NCBI RefSeq assembly: GCF_020783335.1
Contig: NZ_CP086068.1
Location: 2,976,001 to 3,040,000 of the forward strand
Length of the DNA: 64,000 nt
Origin: Mucilaginibacter daejeonensis
Lineage (GTDB): Bacteria; Bacteroidota; Bacteroidia; Sphingobacteriales; Sphingobacteriaceae
Direction: 5' to 3'
Within the stretch, counting starts at the first letter, position 1. Each line of letters starts with the position of its first letter. Shown piece after piece: positions 45,388-54,890 of the stretch. The position numbers were made by a program, and so were the translations under genes. The notes under the pieces were generated by a model, which was given only the letters and a program-made list of their open reading frames with translations, made no database searches and had not been told where the DNA came from.

Positions 45388-46596
45388 TTAACCCAATCTT
45401 TGGCCTTTCCTTTTCTTACGCTTGCGTTTGAACTCATTCAATGCACCTTGATCCATATCATCAGCAGGGTGATCAGTGCCGAGCAAACTCCCGATAAGAT
45501 GGCTACCAGGTAAAGCCTGATAACCCACCTGCTGCCGACCTTGTTGTTGGCTTTGTATATCTGCTCCGCGCTGTATACGATACTTTTGATTTGGAACGCC
45601 AGATTGGTTGCTGTGCTGTCCATGAGTTCTAGCCGCCTGCTGGTATCCGCTATCTTTTGCTCTGATTTGATCCTGTAGTTTTCCAGCGCCTTGCTGTATA
45701 ACTTTTCTATTTCCGGCAGTAATCTTTGTATCTCCGTCAGTTCCGGTTGCTGGTCCTCTTGTGGCGGATTCACTGGCTCTTGCTGATTGCTGAAGTTCTC
45801 TTGTCCTAACGTTTGCCTGGTAAATTGCTGTGCGATCTCTTTCTTGTTCATAACTGATAGCATTTTTAATAGCCTGCCATTTATATGCATTACCTAAATG
45901 AGCGCCTTTGAACTGCATTCCTTCATAGCCGTAGGATATGCCGCTCACAAAGCCGGTGCTGGCTTGGTTAAACAATACATTGATTCCCTTGAATTCCAGC
46001 GCCTGAATGAATTGTGCTGTATCCGGCTTCCTGCTGAGCACGTCTTTAATGATCTCCTGTAACTGCATTTTGGAGGATGGCACATTTGTTCGCTTCATCA
46101 TCTCCAGCTCGTTCTTCGTCATCGCCCGCTCTTGGGCCTGTCTACTTGAGATGACCTCGGTCAGCCCATGCTGCTTTTCCAGCTTCCTGAGCACCTGCTC
46201 ACTACGCTGGTAGTCCTTGCTGTCGGAAACCACTTTACCATCGTAGCCGATGCGGTTAACCAAGATGTGCAGGTGCGGATGATCTGCATCATAGTGCCGG
46301 AAGATGGCATATTGGTGCTGGTCAAATCCCATATTGTTCAAATATTCATTTGCAATAATGTTCATTTGTTCATCGCCCAGGTTCTCGTTCGGCGGGAAAT
46401 TGAGGGAGGTATGATAGAAGTACTTTTGGAGGTTGGGCCTTAACATTCTGATCAAAGCCACCTCACGCATGATAGAATCCTCTTTACCCGATGTAAAAGT
46501 CATATCCAGGATCTTGGCAGCACCATGCTCCACCTTTTGCAGGTTGTAGCGCAACGCCCCCTTGAATCCCTTTCCTTTCACCTGATCCGCTGTCAT
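45388..46596 (-). CDS. Relaxase/mobilization nuclease
   Basis: The 402-residue protein has a relaxase domain in the first 240 residues. The histidine motif FRHYDADHPHLHILVNRIGY supplies the metal-binding triad, and the Tyr region lies near the N-terminus (KALRYNLQ-like ALRYNLQKVEHG). The last 140 residues are Gln/Arg/Gly-rich and disordered. Part of that tail is shared in another frame with a membrane ORF. It nicks the element's oriT for transfer using a helper element's pore. Its start overlaps the MobC-like gene by four bases. Confidence 0.92.
   Translation of the reverse strand: MTADQVKGKGFKGALRYNLQKVEHGAAKILDMTFTSGKEDSIMREVALIRMLRPNLQKYFYHTSLNFPPNENLGDEQMNIIANEYLNNMGFDQHQYAIFRHYDADHPHLHILVNRIGYDGKVVSDSKDYQRSEQVLRKLEKQHGLTEVISSRQAQERAMTKNELEMMKRTNVPSSKMQLQEIIKDVLSRKPDTAQFIQALEFKGINVLFNQASTGFVSGISYGYEGMQFKGAHLGNAYKWQAIKNAISYEQERDRTAIYQANVRTRELQQSARASESATRGPATGTDGDTKITAGNRKVIQQGAGKLQDQIRAKDSGYQQAARTHGQHSNQSGVPNQKYRIQRGADIQSQQQGRQQVGYQALPGSHLIGSLLGTDHPADDMDQGALNEFKRKRKKRKGQRLG
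45438..45851 (-). CDS. Nested coiled-coil membrane protein (MobB-like), out of frame inside the relaxase gene
   Basis: An ATG at 45851 opens 137 codons entirely inside the relaxase gene in another frame. The product has a Gln-rich start, a coiled coil (ILLPEIEKLYSKALENYRIK-like LPEIEKLYSKALENYRIKSE) and one strong membrane helix (YLVAILSGVCSALITLLMIW). Such features are improbable by chance, while the relaxase frame here is low complexity. The layout recalls RSF1010 mobB nested in mobA. Function in membrane docking of the relaxosome is inferred. Confidence 0.65.
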   Translation of the reverse strand: MNKKEIAQQFTRQTLGQENFSNQQEPVNPPQEDQQPELTEIQRLLPEIEKLYSKALENYRIKSEQKIADTSRRLELMDSTATNLAFQIKSIVYSAEQIYKANNKVGSRWVIRLYLVAILSGVCSALITLLMIWIKVH

Positions 46597-46928
46597 TTCA
46601 TTAAGCAGTTAAGTATGTCCTTCTGGGTTTTGATCAAAGCGGTTAGTATGGTTACGAATGCTGGTGATAGTTTACCTGCGTTTAATTGTTTAACCGCTTG
46701 GTTGAGGTTAACGCCGATCTTGTGCAGCTCCCGGTAAAGTGCAGCGTTCATCGGTGATAGCTTGATGGCAGGGAACCTGCCGGTAAATGCTTTCTGCCTG
46801 ATCCAGTTGGCTGGTGTCATCGCCGATGCCTGGGCATAGTTGCAAACCAAATCATTCTCATCTTTTGTCAGCCGGATATTGACCTGAATGATCCTTTTAT
46901 CCTCTTCCTGTAAAGCCGGTCTTCCCAT
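46593..46928 (-). CDS. MobC-like relaxosome accessory protein
   Basis: The 111-residue protein starts MGRPALQEEDKRIIQVNIRL (ribbon of a ribbon-helix-helix). It has MTPANWIRQKAFTG and the helical tail ALYRELHKIGVNLNQAVKQL, the MobC signature. It binds oriT and helps the relaxase nick. Its stop overlaps the relaxase start. Confidence 0.9.
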   Translation of the reverse strand: MGRPALQEEDKRIIQVNIRLTKDENDLVCNYAQASAMTPANWIRQKAFTGRFPAIKLSPMNAALYRELHKIGVNLNQAVKQLNAGKLSPAFVTILTALIKTQKDILNCLMK

Positions 46929-46973
46929 GATCTTTGATTTTAAACGAAGTGCAAAATCTTGCTTATCTCCGAA

Positions 46974-47014
46974 GGAGCAAGCCGTTTAAGCGTAGCGAAA
47001 ACATGGCTTGCTCC
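46974..47014. other. Candidate oriT region
   Basis: GGAGCAAGCC (46974-46983) and GGCTTGCTCC (47005-47014) form a perfect 10-bp inverted repeat with a 21-base spacer, immediately upstream of the mobC-relaxase operon (46929-47031 gap). oriT sites usually lie here. The nick site is not identified. Confidence 0.5.
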
Positions 47015-47031
47015 ATTTCGTAAAGACAGTT

Positions 47032-47325
47032 TCATTTGGCCAAACGGATACGTTTGGACTGCACTTCACCACGCAGGACTTTTTGAATTGCATCCATCTC
47101 GTAATAGAGGATGCCGCCAATTTTGGTGAAGGGTATCGTGCCGTTGTCACGAAGGGTTTGCAGGGTGTTGCTCGAAATTTTGAGCAGGTTCTTAACCTGA
47201 TAACTTTTAATCCATTTACGCGGTTCGCCTTCGGCTGAACCGCCGCTTAATAATGCCTTCATCTGGCTCATCAGCTTCTCGCCGAATGCTTCCAGGTCTT
47301 CCCGTGTGATGATTTCTGTTGCCAT
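47032..47325 (-). CDS. Excisionase-like helix-turn-helix protein
   Basis: The 97-residue protein has a MerR/HTH_17-type domain at about 40-90: WIKSYQVKNLLKISSNTLQT, LRDNGTIPFTKIGGILYYEM. Such genes lie at the ends of Bacteroidota elements and act as excisionases or transfer regulators. It precedes the mobilization genes and is the last gene before the attachment scar. Confidence 0.87.
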   Translation of the reverse strand: MATEIITREDLEAFGEKLMSQMKALLSGGSAEGEPRKWIKSYQVKNLLKISSNTLQTLRDNGTIPFTKIGGILYYEMDAIQKVLRGEVQSKRIRLAK

Positions 47326-47383
47326 TGCTTTCCTTTGTTTCGTTAAACTTTCAGTTTGGTTAGCTAATTAGAGCTTAGCTTTT

Positions 47384-47411
47384 GCAGCGCGATCAGGATC
47401 GCGTTGCTTTG
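47384..47411. promoter_or_regulatory. Palindrome upstream of the excisionase-like gene
   Basis: GCAGCGCGATCAGGATCGCGTTGC is nearly perfectly self-complementary (arms GCAGCGCGATC and GATCGCGTTGC). It lies about 60 bases upstream of the gene at 47325, suggesting an operator. A second dyad, TATCCGA...TCGGATA, is just right of it near 47440-47465. Confidence 0.5.
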
Positions 47412-47497
47412 AAACAAAGATGGGTGAATAGGATACAAACTTTATCCGATATACTCCGAGTCGGATATAAGATTATTAAATATTGCTGAATTAAAAG

Positions 47498-47547
47498 TTG
47501 GGATTCATAACCCTAAGGTCGGCAGTTCGATCCTGCCACTCGCTACT
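47498..47547 (+). other. 3' half of a tRNA-Met (CAT): attachment-site scar
   Basis: The sequence runs from the anticodon loop (TTCATAA, CAT at 47506-47508) through the variable region, a perfect T-arm (GGCAG TTCGATC CTGCC) and the acceptor 3' strand ACTCGCT. The 5' half (D-arm, matching AGCGAGT acceptor) is absent upstream, and the 5' side of the anticodon stem does not close. It is thus not a working gene. It is the typical mark left by an element integrated in a tRNA gene, with the element on its left. Confidence 0.75.
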
Positions 47548-47555
47548 TGAAAACC

Positions 47556-47587
47556 AAGCAGTTACAGTAAAATGTAACTGCTTTTGT
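47556..47587 (+). terminator. Terminator following the tRNA-Met fragment
   Basis: AGCAGTTACA and TGTAACTGCT form a perfect 10-bp stem around GTAAAA and are followed by TTTT. It is probably the original terminator of the disrupted tRNA gene. Confidence 0.8.
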
Positions 47588-47666
47588 TGCCAGCCAGTTT
47601 CGGCAGATTATTCGGGACGACAGGGCTTTCATTGGACTGTGGCGCTTAGACCCTACATTAGGGGCG

Positions 47667-48134
47667 GTGTTGCCTGTCGCAGTAGAAGTAAAAGGTTTCG
47701 ATGTTTGGGATTTTGGCGATTGGCAAGTTTCGGTCACCCATCAATTAGTTGAAAAAATAATAGCAGCACGGTTGAATAAGTTACGCAAAGAAACGGGAGG
47801 TATACTTATTGGCGGCTTTGATTTTGAACATAAAAAAATCTATCTGACCGATACGATATTATCACCAACTGATAGTAAAGAATATCCTACCGCATACATA
47901 CGTGGTATTGAAGGATTGGAAGCTGCATTGAGCAGTTATAGTGAGAAAACAGCGGATCATTTAAAATATGCTGGCGAATGGCATTCTCATCCGGAAAACT
48001 GCGCATTATCGCAAAGTGATGACGATAAAATATTATTCCAGCATATCCACGCAGAAATGCGGGCTTTGGGTTTTCCAACCATCATGCTCATTGCCGGAGA
48101 TTGTGGTAAGTACGAAATTTATTTTAAAGAATAA
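47667..48134 (+). CDS. JAB/MPN-family isopeptidase, probably 5'-truncated
   Basis: The JAB domain has ETGGILIGGFDFEHKKIYLT and the full metal motif GEWHSHPENCALSQSDDD (H-x-H, S, D). It belongs to the group found beside E1/E2-like enzymes and in CBASS as Cap3. No ATG opens the frame. The GTG at 47667 is the only near start, while the frame is open back to 47571 with protein-like residues (FRQIIRDDRAFIGLWRLDPT). It is therefore likely a remnant of a longer, perhaps E1-JAB fused, protein cut at the attachment scar. Confidence 0.75.
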   Translation: MLPVAVEVKGFDVWDFGDWQVSVTHQLVEKIIAARLNKLRKETGGILIGGFDFEHKKIYLTDTILSPTDSKEYPTAYIRGIEGLEAALSSYSEKTADHLKYAGEWHSHPENCALSQSDDDKILFQHIHAEMRALGFPTIMLIAGDCGKYEIYFKE

Positions 48135-49447
48135 TGATAGAAAAAGCTAAACGTATTGGCATTGCTTTGTCTGGCGGGGGTTACCGCGCAGCAGGATTTC
48201 ACCTGGGCACCCTGAAAAAACTTAACGAATTAGGGATACTGGAGTGTGTTGATGTGTTGTCTACGATTTCAGGTGGGTCAATCACAGGGGCTGCTTATTC
48301 GCTGCACTCAGGTGATTTTAATGCATTTGAGCAGAAAATGATTACCTCATTGACGACCAAAAGTGTAATCCGCTATGTGCTGACCTCCTGGATATTTTGG
48401 CGGGGAGCGTTACCGCTGACGTTACTATTATTAAGTTCCTTCATATTGCCGTTCACGCGCTTGGCTGGTTATTCCATTATTCCGCAATTATTATTTCTAT
48501 TCCTAATGGTACGTTATCAGTTCAAATTATTGCCCCTTAGCCGGATCATCGAAAAGGCTTACGATAAATTTTTCTGCATGAAGGCAACATTAGCAGATCT
48601 CAAAGACCGGCCCGAGTTAGCTATAGGTTCTACCAATTTACAGACTATGCGGCATTTTACATTCTCTAAGCGTAAAATGGAAGATTCAACCTATGCTTTT
48701 TACACAAAACCTGTGCTCTTTAATGGTGCGACGTTCCCGGTTGCCAGGGCGGTCATGGCATCATCTTGTGTGCCGTTTGCGTTTACGCCGGTACAGATCG
48801 ATAAAGTATTCTACCAGGATGAAATCTTATATGGCACCATGAACCCTCAATTGGTAGATGGTGGCGTATACGATAGTCAAGGCATACATAAAATCACGCA
48901 AGGCAATAGTTCTTATGCCTGCGATATAGTGGTAGTTAGCGATGCTGGCAACAAACTGCCTTTTGCCAAACTCTATAACAGCACCTTGACTTTGTTGCTG
49001 CGGACAGTCGATACGTTCATGGTGCGTATCAAAAATTTTCAGATGATCCAGAATGTCTACCAAAATCAGCACGGCCGGGAAATCGCTTATCTATCCTTAG
49101 GTTGGGACTTGGGGGGATGCATATCTGGTTATTATGATGGATTGGTCAATAAAAATATACCAGCAACACTTTCAGAAGCACACGAATTACCAGCTGCTTG
49201 GTTAGATACGCCAAAACTATATAAGTCAGATATTATCCAGCATTTGGAAAAACGCTGCCAGTTTGCAGAGATCAATGCTCATTCGCTTACGCCCGAACGG
49301 CTACAAACGATACGCCGGATCGGTACCAATCTAACCCGCATCAAACCGCAATTAGTTAAAGACATGATCATTCACGCGGCTAACTTGACCGAACTACAGG
49401 TTCGCTTGTATTGTCCATCTTTGTTGACAGCAACAAGTAACAGCTAA
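48134..49447 (+). CDS. Patatin-like phospholipase with two membrane segments
   Basis: The 437-residue protein overlaps the JAB stop by one base. Patatin motifs are the oxyanion loop ALSGGGYRAAGFHLGTL, nucleophile STISGGSITGAAYS and the Asp in LVDGGVYDSQGI. Between them two hydrophobic stretches (ALPLTLLLLSSFILPF, IIPQLLFLFLMV) would anchor it to the membrane. Patatins are membrane-destroying effectors in several antiphage systems. The JAB neighbour supports such a role, though sensor and E1/E2 genes are missing. Confidence 0.88.
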   Translation: MIEKAKRIGIALSGGGYRAAGFHLGTLKKLNELGILECVDVLSTISGGSITGAAYSLHSGDFNAFEQKMITSLTTKSVIRYVLTSWIFWRGALPLTLLLLSSFILPFTRLAGYSIIPQLLFLFLMVRYQFKLLPLSRIIEKAYDKFFCMKATLADLKDRPELAIGSTNLQTMRHFTFSKRKMEDSTYAFYTKPVLFNGATFPVARAVMASSCVPFAFTPVQIDKVFYQDEILYGTMNPQLVDGGVYDSQGIHKITQGNSSYACDIVVVSDAGNKLPFAKLYNSTLTLLLRTVDTFMVRIKNFQMIQNVYQNQHGREIAYLSLGWDLGGCISGYYDGLVNKNIPATLSEAHELPAAWLDTPKLYKSDIIQHLEKRCQFAEINAHSLTPERLQTIRRIGTNLTRIKPQLVKDMIIHAANLTELQVRLYCPSLLTATSNS

Positions 49448-49569
49448 CGAGTTTGTGAGTTTTATCCATTTTCAATGACAATGTGAAGTTATTGCAAGTT
49501 GTTCAAACACCGTGGCGAAAAAATGAAGTTGAGCCGCATATATTTGCACTACCTTGACACCAGCAGCCA

Positions 49570-50508
49570 ATGAAACCAAAGTTAGCGTTTAAAAAGAATT
49601 ATCCCTTTGCCCTGTGGCTTTTCTGCTGCCTTGCTTTCTTTTTGTTTTTCCGCCAGCCGGTCTACAGCATACTCGATACACTCTTGGTTAAGCATCTCGT
49701 ATCACGTTATGACAATACAACATTCCATGAGATTGTGCTGATCATTCTTTGCGCAAGCATTGCCGCCTGGCTTTACCATTACGGCAGCCGAAAATTCAAC
49801 ACGATTGTTGCTTTGCTTACGATGCTATTTTATGCTCTTATGCGCAGTGATGACTATTGGCATTTTCAACCTTCCACTCTTTTCCACTGGTTAAAAAATT
49901 GGGACTTCGTTGCGGCGGCATTGACCGCCCCTGTTATTATTCATCTTTTCAAACCGCGAGCAGGCGCAAGTCATGAGCCGCAGCCGGAAAGCTTCATTGA
50001 AGAACGCGCCATAGAATCTGATAATCAGGATACATTTCAACGTTCGTCCGTCGTAGCAGAAATTGCCCGCCGGGTCAGCGTTACTTCCAATTGTAGGTCC
50101 TTTGCCATCGGCATACTCGGTGAGTATGGCAGTGGCAAGACTTCCTTTATCAACCTAATCAAAATCCACCTTGACCCGGCTAAAACAGAGGTACTGGATT
50201 ACAATCCATGGAGCTCAGAAGGTGCCGCGAACATCCAGCGAGATTTCTTTGACCAGTTGTCAGCTAAATTGTATGAACTCAATCCTCGTATTGCTAACCT
50301 AATCGTTGATTATTCGCGTAAACTGAGCCGGACAGATTCTTCTTTTAATAAATTTATCAGGGAAGCTGGCTTGGCCGGTAGTTTGTTCACCAAAAAGACC
50401 TATACTGACGACTTTGAACGAATCAACCAATTATTAGACAACTCTCCAATGACCATTTTTAACGATCACCTGTTTGAGGATGCCCCCTCTTTTTATATCA
50501 TGCGATAA
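49570..50508 (+). pseudogene. KAP-family P-loop NTPase, truncated at its 3' end
   Basis: Four hydrophobic segments lie in the first 140 residues. Next comes Walker A ILGEYGSGKTSFINLIKIHL and the family's LDYNPWSSEGAANIQRDFF. KAP ATPases are usually 550 or more residues, with Walker B and a sensor further on. Here the frame stops at 312 after an unrelated-looking end. The break near 50460 coincides with the start of the fluoride-resistance segment. It may once have been an antiphage NTPase. Confidence 0.78.
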
Positions 50509-50672
50509 TATTCCGTGAAAAAAGGGGGATGCTATATTTCTAAGCCTATGATTATATCCCTGTCAAATTCAAATCGATTGGTTACCGGCAGTGGGATACC
50601 GCGTTACTTAGGCGCAAAATAAAAACGATCATTTTTTTAAAAACAAATGGTTTGTTATTTGTTACGATCTAA

Positions 50673-50727
50673 ACGGAAATGGTGTCTTCCGTTCAAAATA
50701 ACCGCCTCGTGCTGATGACGCCTACAA
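50673..50727 (+). promoter_or_regulatory. Fluoride (crcB-type) riboswitch
   Basis: The sequence AACGGAAATGGTGTCTTCCG forms the first stem with the conserved ATGGtGT loop. AACCGCC follows, then GCTGATGACGCCTAC, the strongly conserved 3' pseudoknot part of the crcB motif. It lies 180 bases upstream of enolase and a CLC-F type transporter, both known members of fluoride regulons. The rest of the 50509-50907 gap has a possible switching pair (AGGTGA near 50776, TCACCT near 50831) but no gene. Confidence 0.88.
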
Positions 50728-50895
50728 TTAAAGCATAGATGAAACCTTGCAGGTCTTGTCGTGAACATTATTGTAGGTGAATGATCAGCGGTACTTAGAT
50801 CCCTTTCTATCCCGTCTCGCATCTAATCAGGTCACCTCCCTGCTCATTGTTCCGGCAATAGTTCATGGTTTTATCCATACGATTTAAACTTTTAA

Positions 50896-52185
<1,290 letters not shown>

Positions 52186-52199
52186 CAGCAGATCAGGAT

Positions 52200-53561
52200 A
52201 TGAAAGCCCTTATCACCTCGGAGCGCTACCGGATCGTTAAAGAACTGATCAGGTGGAGCTTGCTTATACTTCCGGTAGCTGTCGCTATCGGAAGTATGGT
52301 CGCCTTGTTTCTATGGATACTGGACCTGGCCATCATTTACCGGTTCCATCATCCCTGGCTTCTATTTTTGCTCCCGCTGGCCGGGGTACTGATCCACTTG
52401 ATCTATCGCTCGGTCGGCAGATCTTCTGAAAAAGGCAATAACCTGATCATGGATGAGATACATGAACCAGGCGGGGGCGTGCCACCGCAAATGTCACCGA
52501 TCATTCTATTGACCACGGTATTGACACACTTGTTCGGTGGTTCTGCCGGTCGTGAAGGTACCGCGGTACAGATCGGCGGAAGCATTGCCCATTTATTCGG
52601 AAAGTGGTACAGACTATCCGTTCAGGACATGCAGCTGCTGCTCACGTCCGGAGTAGCCGCCGGGTTCGGTGCCGTGTTTGGCACACCGCTGACGGGTGCG
52701 CTGTTCGCCCTGGAGGTCCTGGCCATAGGGCGTATGCAGTATAACGCGTTATTGCCTGCACTGATCGGCGCAGTTGCCGGAGATTATACGGTAGCAGCCT
52801 GGGGAGTCCACCATACGGCCTACCAGATCAGCGCCTTTCGGCATGAACCCTATTTTTTATCGGCTTATCTACCTTTTGATGGTCTGTTAATGGTAAAAGT
52901 AATGTTAGCGTCCGCGGCATTTGGGATGTCCAGTGCTTTGTTTTCTTCACTAGTTCACGCGATCAAGGTCGTTTCAGGTCATTTTATACGATCGAAATGG
53001 CTGATCCCTTTTACGGGTGGCTTGGTCATTATCGCGCTGACCTATCTCAATGGCAAACCTGACTACCTGAGCCTTGGTGTCGCTGCAGAGTATCCCGGGG
53101 CCGTTACGATCCAGTCGGCTTTTCATGCCGGAGGCGCAGACCTGTTCAGTTGGTTTTGGAAAATGATCTATACGGCTATCACGCTTGGCTCTGGATTTAA
53201 AGGCGGAGAGGTAACCCCTTTATTCTATATCGGGGCTACCCTTGGTAACACTTTATCTGCTGTATTGCATGCACCGGTAGGCTTATTTGCAGCGCTGGGA
53301 TTCATTGCCGTGTTTGCCGGCGCGACCAATACGCCGCTGGCCTGTACGGTCATGGGAGTAGAACTGTTTGGCGGTGAACACGTACTTTATTATGCGATCG
53401 CTTGTTTTACAGCCTATTTATTCAGTGGTCATTCGGGCATTTACAGCGCGCAAAGGATCGCCATCCCCAAATTGCTGAATGCCGGCATAACGCCCGACTC
53501 CGCTTTGGGTGACCTGGGTAAAAGCCGGCCGCATTGGTATGAACGATTTCTAAAGCATTAA
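52200..53561 (+). CDS. CLC-F type fluoride/proton antiporter
   Basis: The 453-residue membrane protein has about ten helices. The CLC core has KGNNLIMDEIHEPGGGVPP, THLFGGSAGREGTAVQIGGS (gating Glu in GREGT), GFGAVFGTPLTGALFALEV and GSGFKGGEVTPLFYIGATLG. The NNLIMDEIHEP and THLFGGSAGREG forms are those of the CLC-F (EriC-F) clade rather than chloride-specific CLCs. With the riboswitch and enolase, export of fluoride is strongly indicated. Confidence 0.92.
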   Translation: MKALITSERYRIVKELIRWSLLILPVAVAIGSMVALFLWILDLAIIYRFHHPWLLFLLPLAGVLIHLIYRSVGRSSEKGNNLIMDEIHEPGGGVPPQMSPIILLTTVLTHLFGGSAGREGTAVQIGGSIAHLFGKWYRLSVQDMQLLLTSGVAAGFGAVFGTPLTGALFALEVLAIGRMQYNALLPALIGAVAGDYTVAAWGVHHTAYQISAFRHEPYFLSAYLPFDGLLMVKVMLASAAFGMSSALFSSLVHAIKVVSGHFIRSKWLIPFTGGLVIIALTYLNGKPDYLSLGVAAEYPGAVTIQSAFHAGGADLFSWFWKMIYTAITLGSGFKGGEVTPLFYIGATLGNTLSAVLHAPVGLFAALGFIAVFAGATNTPLACTVMGVELFGGEHVLYYAIACFTAYLFSGHSGIYSAQRIAIPKLLNAGITPDSALGDLGKSRPHWYERFLKH

Positions 53562-53565
53562 CTGC

Positions 53566-53597
53566 AGAGGCGGGGCGCGGTTCTACCGCGCCTCTAT
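53566..53597. terminator. Bidirectional terminator between clcF and the molybdoenzyme gene
   Basis: GGCGCGG and CCGCGCC pair around TTCTA, extended by GAGG/CCTC, with T-rich sequence following on the plus side. It overlaps the last codons of the convergent gene. Confidence 0.65.
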
Positions 53598-54776
53598 TTT
53601 AACGGTAACGATCTTGTTGACCATATAGGTCCTGCGATCCTTGTCGTGTTCCATGGGTTGCGTATTTCCCTGACTGTCGGTCGCCCTCGACATCAGTTTA
53701 TATTGGCTATCGCCCGCAGGAACCTGCCAGTTGTATTCCCAAAGCCGCCAGGCGAACTTACCGTGCTTGCCTAGCAACTTTGCCGGTTTCCAGGTTACAC
53801 CTTCATCGAAGCTGACCTCGACTTTGGTTATTTCATTTTCTCCGCACCAGGCCGCACCATGCACCCGGTATGTTTTACCGGCAGGGATCACTTCGCTTAG
53901 CGCTGGTCTGGCGATCTCTGCTTTTACCTGTACCTCGGTGACTGCGGTCAGAGTCGGCTGGTCATCAGTGCGTTTCCAGTAAGCGTATTCCAGGGTTTGC
54001 CAATAGCCATCAAAGGGCTTATTCACCGCGGTTATCTTGGTAAGCCACTTTACGGAAGCCATACCATACCAGCCCGGGATGATCGCCCTCACCGGGTACC
54101 CATGCTCGGGACTAAGGTCCTTTCCGTTCATTTGATAGGCAAGGATCACTTCCGCCTGCATCGCTTTGGTAAGCGGTAAGCTTCTGGCAAAGTGGATAGC
54201 ACCAGGAGATTTAGGTTCTTCCGAAACTTCACCCTTGTCTGCGCCTTCTAAAATGATCTCTACTGCGCCCGGCTTTATGCCGGCCTTTTCCAATACTACA
54301 GAAAGTGGTACACCGGTCCATTCTGCATTTCCGACGGCACCCTGTTCCCACAATAAGCCTTTTACCTTTGGAGCCAGGTTGGCCCGCCCGTTTCCGGCGC
54401 ACTCCAATGTTGCCATCACTTTTTTAGCGGGCAAAGCACGTAACTCATCATAGCTTAGTGTAATCTCTTTATTGACATGCCCCCCGATCCTGACCTCCCA
54501 TTCTTTTGCCTTCAATCTTGGAATGGGAAAATGTGTTCGTATAAAGAACTGGTTATTGGGCGTGATGATACTGGAAAGCATCGGAAAAGGAAATTCAAAA
54601 TTGACCGGCTCCTTTTCTCTGATGATCAGGCCCGGGAAGGATGGTTGGGGCCCTTTATCTTCGTTATTCGCTGAAGCGATACCCGGAATGAATGCGGTTG
54701 CCATGACCGGAACCGTCCCTTTCAGAAAAGCACGTCTTCCATTATTGCTGGTGGCATTGATTTGTTTATGGCCCAT
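53583..54776 (-). CDS. Sulfite-oxidase/SoxC-like molybdopterin enzyme
   Basis: The 397-residue protein has a Tat signal (NGRRAFLKGTVPV). The molybdopterin domain follows with RTHFPIPRL, the Mo-ligand Cys in TLECAGNGRA (near residue 127), QWTGVPL-like EWTGVPLSVVLEKAGI, GEVSEEPKSPGAIHFARSLPLTKAM and GYPVRAIIPGWYGMASVKWL. The C-terminal Mo-co dimerisation domain contains VHGAAWCGENEITKVEVSFD. It probably oxidises sulfite to sulfate in the periplasm. It is divergent from the island's other genes. Confidence 0.92.
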   Translation of the reverse strand: MGHKQINATSNNGRRAFLKGTVPVMATAFIPGIASANNEDKGPQPSFPGLIIREKEPVNFEFPFPMLSSIITPNNQFFIRTHFPIPRLKAKEWEVRIGGHVNKEITLSYDELRALPAKKVMATLECAGNGRANLAPKVKGLLWEQGAVGNAEWTGVPLSVVLEKAGIKPGAVEIILEGADKGEVSEEPKSPGAIHFARSLPLTKAMQAEVILAYQMNGKDLSPEHGYPVRAIIPGWYGMASVKWLTKITAVNKPFDGYWQTLEYAYWKRTDDQPTLTAVTEVQVKAEIARPALSEVIPAGKTYRVHGAAWCGENEITKVEVSFDEGVTWKPAKLLGKHGKFAWRLWEYNWQVPAGDSQYKLMSRATDSQGNTQPMEHDKDRRTYMVNKIVTVKIEAR

Positions 54777-54890
54777 AATTGATCGGTCTTGATTGGAGTG
54801 TTAAATAAATAAGGTTTAGAAGTGTATTTTGTTTGCGTAGGTAATCCCGTATGGTTGCCAACAATTTAGCCACTTAATTGCTTAGATCAT

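Noticed and set aside
47498..47547. Functional tRNA-Met gene
   Set aside because: Only the 3' half is present; there is no D-arm, no 5' acceptor strand and the anticodon stem does not close.
47667..49447. Complete CBASS operon
   Set aside because: JAB and patatin are present, but no CD-NTase or E1/E2 gene is in the window.
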